In this document: positions 1-7,385 of the stretch, one piece after another
How the letters are laid out: each line of letters starts with the position of its first letter
How positions within the stretch are numbered: the stretch's first letter is position 1
The notes under the pieces: model-generated
Told to the model about the DNA's origin: nothing
Database searches by the model: none
The model's input: the letters and a program-made list of their open reading frames with translations, nothing else
Source: RI-106 sp964496875
Lineage (GTDB): Bacteria; Cyanobacteriota; Vampirovibrionia; Obscuribacterales; Obscuribacteraceae
Length of the DNA: 21,462 bases
Direction of reading: 5' to 3'
NCBI GenBank assembly: GCA_964496875.1
Contig: CAZCBH010000085.1
Coordinates: 1 to 21,462, forward strand
Program-made: the position numbers and the translations under genes

Positions 1-204
1 ACCCTCGTGGACGGCAAGGACCGCCACACCGGCAAGCCCAAGCAGTACCACCGCAAGCCGCCTCGGCGGCCGCTCTTCGTCTCCGTCCAGGGGTTCAAGA
101 GCGATTGCAGGGACGGAGTGGCAACGCTCAAGTTCATGCTGCGCAGTGGTTCCTACGCCACCACTCTGCTCGACATTCTGTTCGACGTCGAGCAGCCCAA
201 CTGA
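1..204 (+). CDS. truD: C-terminal end of TruD-like tRNA pseudouridine synthase (partial)
   Basis: This is the last 67 codons of a gene that begins before the window, read from base 1 to the TGA at 202-204. The end of the protein contains the motif GSYATTLLDIL, preceded by a hydrophobic strand (VATLKFML). TruD proteins typically end with a strand followed by a GSYAT(v)LLREL-type segment, and the upstream RRPLFVSV stretch also fits that domain. TruD isomerises uridine 13 of tRNA-Glu to pseudouridine in the cytoplasm. The catalytic Asp lies upstream and cannot be checked, so the call rests on this C-terminal signature alone. Codons are mostly C/G-ending, like the gene at 335 and the 10950-14775 block. 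Confidence 0.62.
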   Translation, partial: TLVDGKDRHTGKPKQYHRKPPRRPLFVSVQGFKSDCRDGVATLKFMLRSGSYATTLLDILFDVEQPN

Positions 205-266
205 AGGAACGCGGTGTTTCAAGAAGACGGTCGCCGACTTCTGCGGTGACCGTTCGCAAAGCAGAC

Positions 267-300
267 AGGAGGGGGGACCGGGAAACCAGTCCCTCCTCCT
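267..300 (+). other. Stem-loop in the leader of the 68-aa gene
   Basis: Arms at 267-278 and 289-300 are complementary over 12 positions with one mismatch, around a 10-nt loop. No T-run follows, so it is not a standard terminator. It lies between the truD-like stop and the next start codon, 34 nt before the ATG at 335. It could be an RNA processing, stability or attenuation element; its function is inferred from position only. Confidence 0.4.
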
Positions 301-334
301 GGTTACCACAAAAGAATCAGGAGCCAAAACCATA

Positions 335-541
335 ATGAAGAACTTCGTGGAAATCCCCGGCGGCAAGCTCAAGCAGGTCAAGGGTCGTTTCGGCGGTGAC
401 ACCAAGAATCACCACGACAACGATGACGACGACATCCCGCCCCCGCACCGCAGGTCTCGTCAGGACCGCCATGCGCAGAAGCTTCAGCTTCGCGTCGCCA
501 TGGCTCGCGGTGACTTCGAGCTGCCGGAGGAGCTCCTGTAA
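335..541 (+). CDS. Small charged hypothetical protein (68 aa)
   Basis: I do not recognise this family. The ATG at 335 follows a CAGGAG ribosome-binding site at 318-323, and the gene ends with TAA at 539-541. The product is very hydrophilic. It has a basic, Gly/Lys-rich N-terminal third, then a His/Asp cluster (HHDNDDDD, residues about 26-33), a PPPHRRSR segment, and a C-terminal amphipathic part ending FELPEELL. There is no signal peptide or membrane segment. The codons share the G/C-ending bias of the truD-like gene upstream, and a strong terminator follows, so it is probably the last gene of that transcription unit. The His/Asp cluster could bind metal or RNA, but this is speculation. Confidence 0.6.
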   Translation: MKNFVEIPGGKLKQVKGRFGGDTKNHHDNDDDDIPPPHRRSRQDRHAQKLQLRVAMARGDFELPEELL

Positions 542-626
542 TCAATCTGGACGGAGCGCGTGCAATTCGTACAAGCTCTCTCCTGATTGATTCGCCGGCT
601 TAGCGTCGCGAGACACCAGGCCGGTT

Positions 627-669
627 GATGCCGAGTTCAGGACCCCCTGCAACTCGGCATCACTTTTTT
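627..669 (+). terminator. Intrinsic terminator of the truD-like / 68-aa unit
   Basis: Perfect 11-bp inverted repeat (GATGCCGAGTT at 627-637 and its complement at 651-661), with further CAGG/CCTG pairing inside the loop, followed by six T at 664-669. It closes the unit that ends at 541. Confidence 0.9.
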
Positions 670-1027
670 CTTCCATCCTATTATATGCAATAGTACAATA
701 ATCTGACAAGCATCGACAATTTACTAGTGACACCATAAATGACACCAGGTATTCAAACGTGTTTTTTGGGGGACGTTTTGCCGGCTAAACTGCGTACTTA
801 TATATAGAAGAGCACACGGCTTCAGAATCCGCACCCTACTACCGACCTGCGTGGAGAATGGAATCCTGGACGTGGTGAGCATTTCGCGTTAACAACTTTT
901 TCCATTTTTGTCAAGTGGTGATTTCCCCCCCGCCGGTACATTTTGGTCACAGAAAACCAATAATTTGTGAAAAGTATCGATATCACAACCTTTCCCAATC
1001 CCTCAACCGCAACTATAGAGAACTCCC
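670..1027. other. Gene-free, AT-rich region upstream of the recombinase
   Basis: No convincing coding sequence on either strand. It holds a candidate promoter (778-806), an AAACGT-N12-ACGTTT inverted repeat (755-778) overlapping the -35 box, and a short TTGGT/ACCAA inverted repeat (943-960). The leader from the candidate promoter to the start codon would be about 220 nt. I found no duplicated sequence that would identify an attachment site. Confidence 0.6.
778..806 (+). promoter_or_regulatory. Candidate sigma70-type promoter for the recombinase
   Basis: TTGCCG at 778-783 and TATATA at 801-806 with a 17-bp spacer. Each hexamer matches consensus at 4 of 6 positions. The perfect AAACGT/ACGTTT inverted repeat at 755-760 and 773-778 touches the -35 box and could be an operator. 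Pattern match only. Confidence 0.3.
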
Positions 1028-1909
1028 ATGGTCAGAATAATACTTCCCCCACAACTTTCAGAACTGATAGCCCGGTACGATCAAAAACTCGGTGAGAAAG
1101 AACTATCCCAGCACACAAAGAGAGCCTATCTCTCTAGAAACAAGAAATTTCTCTCCTATCTATACGAATCGGAAGGCATGATCAGCCTAAATATTCCTGA
1201 CACATTCAAGTGGTCAGACATAATCACCAGATACAAAGAACACCTCAAGAACGAACACCAGGCAAGTCATAATTCAATCAACAATAGCCTTACCGCCATC
1301 GAAGATCTGATGAGTTTCTCCGGTATCGATATTGGTGCCGTAGAAAGAGAGACCTGGCCAAAATCGACGCCCAAAAGCTTGTCTCGTGATGAACAGGAGC
1401 GTTTTGTCGACGCTATCTTCAAAACCAAATCCAGCAAAGATAGAGCCATAGCCTGCATTCTACTTTACACCGGAATCAAGATAGGAGAATGTGTCTCTTT
1501 AGATATCGACGACATCTATATCACCGCCCACACAGGCAGAATCACCGTCAAAGACGGAAGAGTCGTCCCTCTCAACACTGTAGCCAGACGCGCCCTGGTC
1601 CAATGGTTAATCGACCGCCATAAAAAGTTCGGCGAAACCACCGAGCGGGCGCTTTTCTTGAACCCGCAAGGCAACAGACTTTCCACCGTCGGTGTCGACC
1701 TGATTGTAAGGAAGATAGGCCACAGAGCCCACCTCAATCTCTCCGCCCAGGTATTGCGCGATACTTGCCTGAGCAATCTGGTCAGAAACGGCAACGACCT
1801 TTTACTGGTCGCCCAGATAGGCGGTCACAGAACCATCGAAACGACTCGAAGATATTCTGTGGATCGTAATTTCGATGCCCATCAAGCCATGGAGGGTCTT
1901 AGACAGTAG
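1028..1909 (+). CDS. Solitary tyrosine recombinase/integrase with atypical active site
   Basis: A 293-aa protein of the usual length for a Xer/phage-integrase-type recombinase. Residues about 10-105 look like the N-terminal SAM-like DNA-binding domain, and 115-290 like the catalytic domain. The nucleophile region GGH...TTRRYS is intact (His267, Tyr276), as are Arg244 in box II (VLRDT) and the beta-hairpin Lys175. However, the box I segment reads TGIKIGE, placing Lys151 where the first catalytic Arg normally sits, and box II reads AQVLRD, placing Gln241 where the HxxR His is expected. The enzyme may be weakened, specialised or inactive. It is AT-richer than its left neighbour, with many AGA and ATA codons, and no second recombinase or element boundary is visible. 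The upstream GAGA is a weak ribosome-binding site; the ATG at 1028 fits the family length. Confidence 0.85.
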   Translation: MVRIILPPQLSELIARYDQKLGEKELSQHTKRAYLSRNKKFLSYLYESEGMISLNIPDTFKWSDIITRYKEHLKNEHQASHNSINNSLTAIEDLMSFSGIDIGAVERETWPKSTPKSLSRDEQERFVDAIFKTKSSKDRAIACILLYTGIKIGECVSLDIDDIYITAHTGRITVKDGRVVPLNTVARRALVQWLIDRHKKFGETTERALFLNPQGNRLSTVGVDLIVRKIGHRAHLNLSAQVLRDTCLSNLVRNGNDLLLVAQIGGHRTIETTRRYSVDRNFDAHQAMEGLRQ

Positions 1910-1936
1910 AGACAGAACCAAGTCCATAGATCAACT

Positions 1937-1966
1937 ACAAAACCGGAGCCCTGGCTTCGGTTTTGT
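1937..1966. terminator. Bidirectional terminator between the recombinase and tldE
   Basis: A 14-position hairpin (arms 1937-1950 and 1953-1966, one G-T wobble) between two convergent genes. The arms begin with A-rich and end with T-rich sequence, so it gives a GC-rich stem followed by U on either strand. Confidence 0.8.
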
Positions 1967-1974
1967 GTTTGCGA

Positions 1975-3333
1975 CTAAAAACGAGTCACCTCGGTAAAGT
2001 TGAATTCGCTAACCTTAATGGCAGGCACCACCGCGGGGAAGCCCTCTTCTCCGGCTGCTCGCATAGACTTGCTCAACATCTCGACCCTGTTGAACAGTTC
2101 AAGAAGGCTGATATTGAAACGCAGGTTCTTGACGCCATGAACAATTCTTCCACCTTCAATCTTGAATGTGCCGTCTCGGGTCATTCCCGTCAGAATCTTT
2201 CTTGCCGGATCAACAGTTCGCACATACCAGACTCGAGAGAGCAAGATACCGTCATTGGTGCCGGCGATCATATCTTCAAGACTATGATCTCCTCCCGTCA
2301 ATATAGGATTCATCGGATATTCACCCATTATGCTCGGCTCCGGCAAGGAATGTCCGGTTCCGCCATCTTGCCTGCCGGCAAGACGAGCGCTTCGTCTTCC
2401 ATAGACAAGATTGACCAGACGCCCCCGCTCCACCAGATTGATGCGCTGGCGACTCAATCCTTCGGCGTCGAAGGGAGATCCTGCCTGCATGGGATGATAG
2501 ACATCATCGACTATGTTGATATTCTCTCCAAAGACCTGCTCACCCACTTTGTTCAGAAGGCAAGATTGCCGATCTCGGTGGCTGGTGGCGGCGAAATCCC
2601 AGAGCAGAAAACTGAGCAGATCGAGAACAGCACTGTGCTCCAGTATTGCAGCATAACGACCCGGCACTATATCTCTGGGGTTGGCGGCTGCCTTCGCTTT
2701 CTCCGCCGCAGAAGCAGCCAGCGCCCTGGGGTCGACATCCTCTTGCCGGGGACTCTGACTCTTGGCCCAGCCGGAAGAATCAGAGCCGACCATGGTCACA
2801 GAACACTCCATATGAGACTCTTGATGATACTCAAATAAACCTTCAGAGTTACCCACCGCCTCGAACTTGGTGCCGGAAGCCACCACGCCGGCACTGGTCA
2901 GACCGGCTGCGTCCGCCAGTTCGATGATGTTTCCTATATGGGCGGCTCTTTCGTGCCCGCCCAGTTTTTTGACTCTTGAATCCAGCCTGTCTACCCTTGG
3001 GCAGGAGGCTGAGACAAAACTTTCCTTCGAGACCATGCTGAGCAAATCAGGGTCAGGCTCAGAATACTTTACCGCCTCAAAGGCGTTATCCAGGACAGAC
3101 TTAATACCAGCCGGACCGGTATCGCTGCTGTCCAGACGAATCTGGCGCCCGTCCTTCAATACCCTCACCGACAGGCGATGCGATTCCGGTGCCTGATTCT
3201 GGGTCATCTGACTCTCAGCAAAGCGAGAAGTAGCCACATCCGACCCCGTAAGAGCGACTTCAACCCCGTCGAATCTTCCGGAGGACAAATCCAACACAGT
3301 ATCAATCAACTTCTTTGCGCTTCTTTCGTTCAA
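1975..3333 (-). CDS. tldE: TldE/PmbA-type partner of the TldD metalloprotease
   Basis: A 452-aa protein of the PmbA/TldA family. It follows tldD with a 22-nt gap on the minus strand, the usual tandem arrangement. It lacks the HExxxH zinc motif, as expected for the non-catalytic TldE subunit. The C-terminal half shows family features, including an SxRQRINLVERGRLVNL-like strand, TGGDHSLEDMI and a final TFKIEGGRIVHGVKNLRF. TldD and TldE together form a heterodimeric protease that trims unfolded peptides, for example in microcin B17 and CcdA processing. The start is TTG at 3333-3331, chosen because AAGGAG (3345-3340) lies 6 nt upstream. An open frame extends to 3531 but overlaps tldD and adds a non-conserved stretch. 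The gene ends at the shared terminator. Confidence 0.88.
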   Translation of the reverse strand: MNERSAKKLIDTVLDLSSGRFDGVEVALTGSDVATSRFAESQMTQNQAPESHRLSVRVLKDGRQIRLDSSDTGPAGIKSVLDNAFEAVKYSEPDPDLLSMVSKESFVSASCPRVDRLDSRVKKLGGHERAAHIGNIIELADAAGLTSAGVVASGTKFEAVGNSEGLFEYHQESHMECSVTMVGSDSSGWAKSQSPRQEDVDPRALAASAAEKAKAAANPRDIVPGRYAAILEHSAVLDLLSFLLWDFAATSHRDRQSCLLNKVGEQVFGENINIVDDVYHPMQAGSPFDAEGLSRQRINLVERGRLVNLVYGRRSARLAGRQDGGTGHSLPEPSIMGEYPMNPILTGGDHSLEDMIAGTNDGILLSRVWYVRTVDPARKILTGMTRDGTFKIEGGRIVHGVKNLRFNISLLELFNRVEMLSKSMRAAGEEGFPAVVPAIKVSEFNFTEVTRF

Positions 3334-3339
3334 GAGAGA

Positions 3340-3345
3340 CTCCTT
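3340..3345 (-). promoter_or_regulatory. Shine-Dalgarno site that sets the TTG start of tldE
   Basis: AAGGAG on the minus strand, 6 nt before the TTG at 3333, inside the tldD-tldE gap. No ATG or GTG sits at comparable spacing. The product from this TTG starts where PmbA-family proteins normally start. Confidence 0.75.
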
Positions 3346-3355
3346 ACCGTAAAGT

Positions 3356-4804
3356 TTATTTGTGAGCGATTCCGACCTGAATGTTTTTAAACCGCGCCGG
3401 GCTGGCGCCATGGCCGGTCCACATTGTCTGCATCGGTTGACCTTTTCCGCAGTTAGGCTCGCCCCAGGCCACCCATTCGTCGGCACCACATACAGCATCA
3501 CACGAATTCCAGAACTCCGGCGTGATTCCACTATAACTTGGATTTTTCAATAGACGAGTACGGCGTCCCCCTTTTATTTCCCAGGCAATTTCGGTGGAGA
3601 ACTGAAAGTTATAACGCATCTGATCGATAGACCAGGATTTATTCGTCTCCATCAAGATTCCACTGTCAGTAGAGGCGATCAAATCTTCGAGAGCTCCATC
3701 TGTGCCAGGCTCCATCGAAATATTCGTCATTCTGATAATGGGCGCGAAATTCCAGGAAGCGGCCCGCATCGCCCCGCCCGATCGCTCCAGACCGATGAGA
3801 GACGCAGTATCTCTAGAGCTCAAATAACCGCTGAACATGCCGTCTTTAACCAGGTATACTTTCTGGGAAGCCACCCCTTCATCATCAAAGCCGAAAGAGC
3901 CCAGCGCCCCGGGGCAGGTGGCGTCAGCCACCAGATTGACCCGTTCTGAGCCATATTGCAGATTACCGATTCGATCCGGAGTCAAAAAAGAAGCACCGGC
4001 AAAGTTGACTTCGTGACCGAGAGCTCGATCCAGTTCGCTTGGATGACCACAAGATTCATGAATCTGCAGACCGAGCTGCGAGGCGCCGAGAATAAGATCG
4101 ACCCTGTCTGAAGGACATTGATCTGCCGAAAGCAGACTGACAGCTTCTTCGGCTATTCTTCGGGCATTGCCCGGCAGATCCCAATTGAGCACCATTTCGA
4201 ATCCGGCCAGCTCATGCTGCCCCATATGCTTGGGATAGGAACGTCGCTGCCTCTCAAAGTCATTGGAAGCGAATGCTTCTATGCCGCAGCCAGAACGAAT
4301 AAAAGTCTGCTCTATAGCTGAGCCCTCAGAAGAGAGAAACTCTTTTATCTGTTTGACGAAGACCATCTTGCCCTGGGCAAGCGTAATGCCAGTGACCGAA
4401 AGGATCTCTCTAGCCGCATTGAAGAGAATCTCCAGCTTGTCTTCAAGGGATACGCCAAAGGGATCGATTAAATGCGGAGATATCCACTGTGCCTGATAGA
4501 CAGGCTCCGGAGCAAGCGTAACCGGCACTTTCATTCTACCGGCACTGGCCCGGGCAAGATCCACAGCCAGTCTAGCAGTCCTGGCCACCGCCGCCCTGCT
4601 CAATTTCTGAGTAGCGGCAAAGCCCCAGCCTCCGTCTTTCAATACCCGAATGCCTATCCCCCGGGAGGTCGATTGATTCAGTCCTGAAACAGCCAGATTC
4701 TTGGTGTTGATCAACTCACTCTGTTCTGTGACCTGGCGTACATCGGCATAATCAGCGCCGCTTCCCATGGCCGCATCAAGAGCATAGCTTGTTAATAGAT
4801 CCAT
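3356..4804 (-). CDS. tldD: TldD metalloprotease subunit
   Basis: A 482-aa protein carrying the family's zinc motif as HESCGH (His249, Glu250, His254). The C-terminal signature reads GEPNCGKGQP, whose Cys452 corresponds to the third zinc ligand described for TldD. Length and domain order fit the family: an N-terminal regulatory half, then a C-terminal metallopeptidase half. It is the catalytic subunit that acts with TldE (next gene) on unfolded polypeptides in the cytoplasm. The ATG at 4804 gives the expected N-terminus, though its upstream AGGAA is weak and distant. The 95-nt gap to the hydrolase upstream has no clear terminator, so readthrough from proS is possible. No obvious precursor-peptide or ribosomal-peptide gene lies beside the pair. 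Confidence 0.93.
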   Translation of the reverse strand: MDLLTSYALDAAMGSGADYADVRQVTEQSELINTKNLAVSGLNQSTSRGIGIRVLKDGGWGFAATQKLSRAAVARTARLAVDLARASAGRMKVPVTLAPEPVYQAQWISPHLIDPFGVSLEDKLEILFNAAREILSVTGITLAQGKMVFVKQIKEFLSSEGSAIEQTFIRSGCGIEAFASNDFERQRRSYPKHMGQHELAGFEMVLNWDLPGNARRIAEEAVSLLSADQCPSDRVDLILGASQLGLQIHESCGHPSELDRALGHEVNFAGASFLTPDRIGNLQYGSERVNLVADATCPGALGSFGFDDEGVASQKVYLVKDGMFSGYLSSRDTASLIGLERSGGAMRAASWNFAPIIRMTNISMEPGTDGALEDLIASTDSGILMETNKSWSIDQMRYNFQFSTEIAWEIKGGRRTRLLKNPSYSGITPEFWNSCDAVCGADEWVAWGEPNCGKGQPMQTMWTGHGASPARFKNIQVGIAHK

Positions 4805-4899
4805 CTTACTAATGAGATTCCTGTCGATTCGGTGCCGTCGGTAATGTCGAGACCTGCTAATTTTACTATCTTTGCTATGTCAAATACGAATAGTTAATG

Positions 4900-5679
4900 T
4901 CAGAGCCTGGCGAACCAGGACATTGTCCGATCAATCACCGAAAGAGCATCACTTTCGGAAGTGAAGGCATGATCAGCCTCGGCTAGATAGAAACTCTCGA
5001 AATCAGCGTGTTTCTCAAAGACGGTTTCCCATCTGGCGGCATCCTCCATGGTCACCACCTGATCCGCTTCACCCTGGATAAGAAGCACCGGCTTTGATAT
5101 CAATGGCACAAAAGCAGACGCATCGAGTTCGAGAAATTGTCCCAGAAATTGAGCGTTCAACTTCATCAAACCGGCTTGCAGATAGCCCCTGACCCGAACA
5201 CGGTCGAATGCCATCGGTCCGTATAATCGCTTCAAGGTCGCCACCAAATTGAAAGGCGGCTCCCAGAGCGCTGCCGCCTTGAGGTCCTGGCGATAAGAGA
5301 CCGCATAGGCAGCCAGCAGCCCACCGAGACTCAAACCGATCAAAGAGATCTCTTCTTGAGGTGAGATTTCATGGTTTCTCAGATAATCTATAACGGCATC
5401 TATATCGGCTTTCATAGTCTCAAGGGTCATGAACTCAGGATCGTGATCGCTCTCACCGTTGCCGCTGAAATCGAAACGGAGGGCAAGAGCCCCTTCTTGA
5501 GCCAATCTTGCCGCCATGCGAGTAAAGATACCGTTGTGTTCATGACGATTGCCGCCAAGCCCATGCAAAAAAATCACCGCTCCGCCATGTCGGCTCTCTG
5601 CCGGGCGATGAATGGACGCGGCGATGCGTCCGGAAGGGCCCGCTATATCCAGCTGCTCTCCCCAGATGATTTCATTCAA
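4900..5679 (-). CDS. Alpha/beta hydrolase (serine peptidase/esterase type)
   Basis: A 259-aa cytoplasmic alpha/beta-hydrolase. It shows an oxyanion-loop HGLGG (residues 39-43), a nucleophile elbow GLSLG with Ser117, a likely acid Asp206 in GEADQVV, and a catalytic His237 in EADHAF. The FDFSGNGES strand (69-77) is typical of the bacterial esterase/dipeptidyl-peptidase-like branch that hydrolyses esters or small amides; the substrate cannot be read from sequence. The start is TTG at 5679, preceded by GGAG about 10 nt upstream. The gap to the proS stop is only 28 nt, so the two are probably co-transcribed. There is no signal peptide. The downstream gap to tldD is 95 nt. Confidence 0.85.
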   Translation of the reverse strand: MNEIIWGEQLDIAGPSGRIAASIHRPAESRHGGAVIFLHGLGGNRHEHNGIFTRMAARLAQEGALALRFDFSGNGESDHDPEFMTLETMKADIDAVIDYLRNHEISPQEEISLIGLSLGGLLAAYAVSYRQDLKAAALWEPPFNLVATLKRLYGPMAFDRVRVRGYLQAGLMKLNAQFLGQFLELDASAFVPLISKPVLLIQGEADQVVTMEDAARWETVFEKHADFESFYLAEADHAFTSESDALSVIDRTMSWFARL

Positions 5680-5707
5680 AGTTCAGCCGCTCCGATCTCG
5701 AGCTCGT

Positions 5708-7177
5708 TTAATAAGCTCTTGCGAAGATAGCTTTTTGTCTGGTAGGACGGCCGGACATCATGCATTTGCCCTCTTCCTCCTCTTTATCGAAAGGAAGAAC
5801 CCTGACGGTGGCTTTGGTATCCGCTTTGACCCGGCCCTCTTCTTCGTCATTACCGTCCCAGTATGCTTCTATGAATACATTCCGCCCCTTGAGAGTCTCT
5901 TTGAACTGGTCATAGGACTCTACCTTGACTGTATTGTCCTGCCTGAATTTAAGGGCACTCTGGAAGATACTCTTCTGGACCTGGTCCATAAGACCGGAGA
6001 GCTCGTTTATCAGTCCATTGCGGCTGACGTTGCGGATTTTCTCGCCGGTATCACGGCGTGCGATCTCGACAACATTGTTGGCCACGTCTTTGGGGCCGAC
6101 GTTGAGCCTTATAGGCACTCCCTTCTGTTCCCAGTAATTGAACTTGAAACCAGGAGTGTGGTTGTCCCGATCATCGAACTGAACCCGGAATTTTTCCTTG
6201 AGTTCCTCTTTTAACTTCAGAGAGTATTCGACTACTTTCTCGCGTTCCTCATCGGTTTTGTAGATAGGAACAATAACAATCTGGTGAGGAGCAATTTTAG
6301 GAGGCAGAATGAGCCCTTTCTCGTCCCCGTGGCCAAGCACAATCGCACCGACCAGACGGGTGGAGACACCCCAGCTTGTCTGCCAGGCATAATCGAGCTC
6401 TCCTTCTTTGTTCTGGAACTGAATATCGAACGCCTTGGCGAAATTCTGACCGAGAAAATGAGAGGTTCCAGCCTGGAGAGCCTTTCCGTCTCTCATCATC
6501 GCTTCGATACAATAGGTCCGGTCGGCACCGGCAAATCTCTCCCGGGCGGTCTTTTCTCCGGTGAGAACAGGCAGAGCCATCCAGTCTTCAGCGAGCTTTC
6601 TGTAGCACTCCAGCATCAATCTCGCTTCTTCTTCGGCTTCCTGGGCGGTCGCATGGGCGGTGTGACCTTCCTGCCAGAGAAACTCAGCGGTCCGCAGAAA
6701 CAACCTGGTGCGCATTTCCCAGCGCACTACATTAGCCCACTGATTTATCAAAATAGGTAGATCTCGCCAGGACTGGACCCATTTACTGAACATGTAATTG
6801 ATAATGGTCTCGGAAGTAGGACGGACTATAAGAGGCTCTTCCAGCTTCTTGCCGCCGCCATGGGTAACCACGGCGCACTCGGGGGCAAAGCCCTCCACAT
6901 GCTCTTTCTCTTTGTTCAAAAAAGATTCGGGGATAAACAGAGGAAAGTAGGCATTATCGTGCCCGGTCTCCTTGATCATGTCATCGAGGGCGGACTTGAT
7001 GTTTTCCCAGAGGGCATAGCCGTAGGGTCTTATTACCATGCAACCTTTCACCGGCGCATAGTCAGCCAGCTCAGATTGGATGATGGTGTCCGTATACCAG
7101 CGAGAACGATCGGAATCGGCCTCTTCATACTCGAGGACGTCGGCTCCACTCTCGTTTAGATTTTCCTTGACTTCCAT
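5708..7177 (-). CDS. proS: Prolyl-tRNA synthetase, archaeal/eukaryotic-type short form
   Basis: A 489-aa class II synthetase that charges tRNA-Pro. Motif 1 lies around IRPYGYALWENI, motif 2 is clear (RTAEFLWQEGHTAHAT), and motif 3 follows in GLILPPKIAPHQIVIVPI. There is no bacterial-type INS editing insertion between motifs 2 and 3. A C-terminal extension after the anticodon-binding domain ends in ARAY, with the terminal Tyr typical of this type. In that extension the usual zinc-binding cysteines are mostly gone: only Cys472 (GKCMMSG) remains, and the position before LPF is Val460. The ATG at 7177 follows GGGAG by 9 nt. It is probably the first gene of a unit with the alpha/beta hydrolase. 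Short ProRS of this type occurs in many bacteria, so transfer is not required. Confidence 0.95.
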   Translation of the reverse strand: MEVKENLNESGADVLEYEEADSDRSRWYTDTIIQSELADYAPVKGCMVIRPYGYALWENIKSALDDMIKETGHDNAYFPLFIPESFLNKEKEHVEGFAPECAVVTHGGGKKLEEPLIVRPTSETIINYMFSKWVQSWRDLPILINQWANVVRWEMRTRLFLRTAEFLWQEGHTAHATAQEAEEEARLMLECYRKLAEDWMALPVLTGEKTARERFAGADRTYCIEAMMRDGKALQAGTSHFLGQNFAKAFDIQFQNKEGELDYAWQTSWGVSTRLVGAIVLGHGDEKGLILPPKIAPHQIVIVPIYKTDEEREKVVEYSLKLKEELKEKFRVQFDDRDNHTPGFKFNYWEQKGVPIRLNVGPKDVANNVVEIARRDTGEKIRNVSRNGLINELSGLMDQVQKSIFQSALKFRQDNTVKVESYDQFKETLKGRNVFIEAYWDGNDEEEGRVKADTKATVRVLPFDKEEEEGKCMMSGRPTRQKAIFARAY

Positions 7178-7319
7178 TGACCGCTACTCCCGTGGCAAGA
7201 CTCAAGACCCCCTGAAAAGCAGGAGGGCCAAATTCAGGATAGCCAGTATAACCCAGATAATTACCAAGAGAATGTCAATCCTTCTGTAATTTTACGAGAA
7301 CAATGCGACTCGGAAATTC

Positions 7320-7349
7320 TTTACGGTTTCTCGCTTCCTTAGCTATACT
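7320..7349 (+). promoter_or_regulatory. Candidate promoter for the DUF4388 gene
   Basis: TTTACG at 7320-7325 and TATACT at 7344-7349 with an 18-bp spacer. The GTG start would follow after a leader of about 30 nt. Located in the divergent proS/DUF4388 intergenic region. Pattern match only. Confidence 0.4.
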
Positions 7350-7385
7350 TGCATAGACGTCAATCGGAACCGAAGAAAAGATTAA

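Noticed and set aside
335..541. 68-aa protein as a precursor peptide for the TldD/TldE pair
   Set aside because: It lacks a leader/core layout, is on the other strand and separated from tldDE by the terminator and the recombinase gene, and differs in codon style.
1963..2838. Plus-strand open frame (291 codons) opposite tldE
   Set aside because: Overlaps the well-supported tldE on the other strand; no recognised motif or ribosome-binding site.
4860..4884. TTGACA (4884-4879) and TAAAAT (4865-4860) as a minus-strand promoter for tldD
   Set aside because: The spacer is only 13 bp, too short for a standard promoter.
7245..7278. TTGACA (7278-7273) and TATACT (7250-7245) as a minus-strand promoter for proS
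   Set aside because: Both hexamers are good, but the spacer is 22 bp, too long for a sigma70-type promoter. A separate partner for either box was not found.
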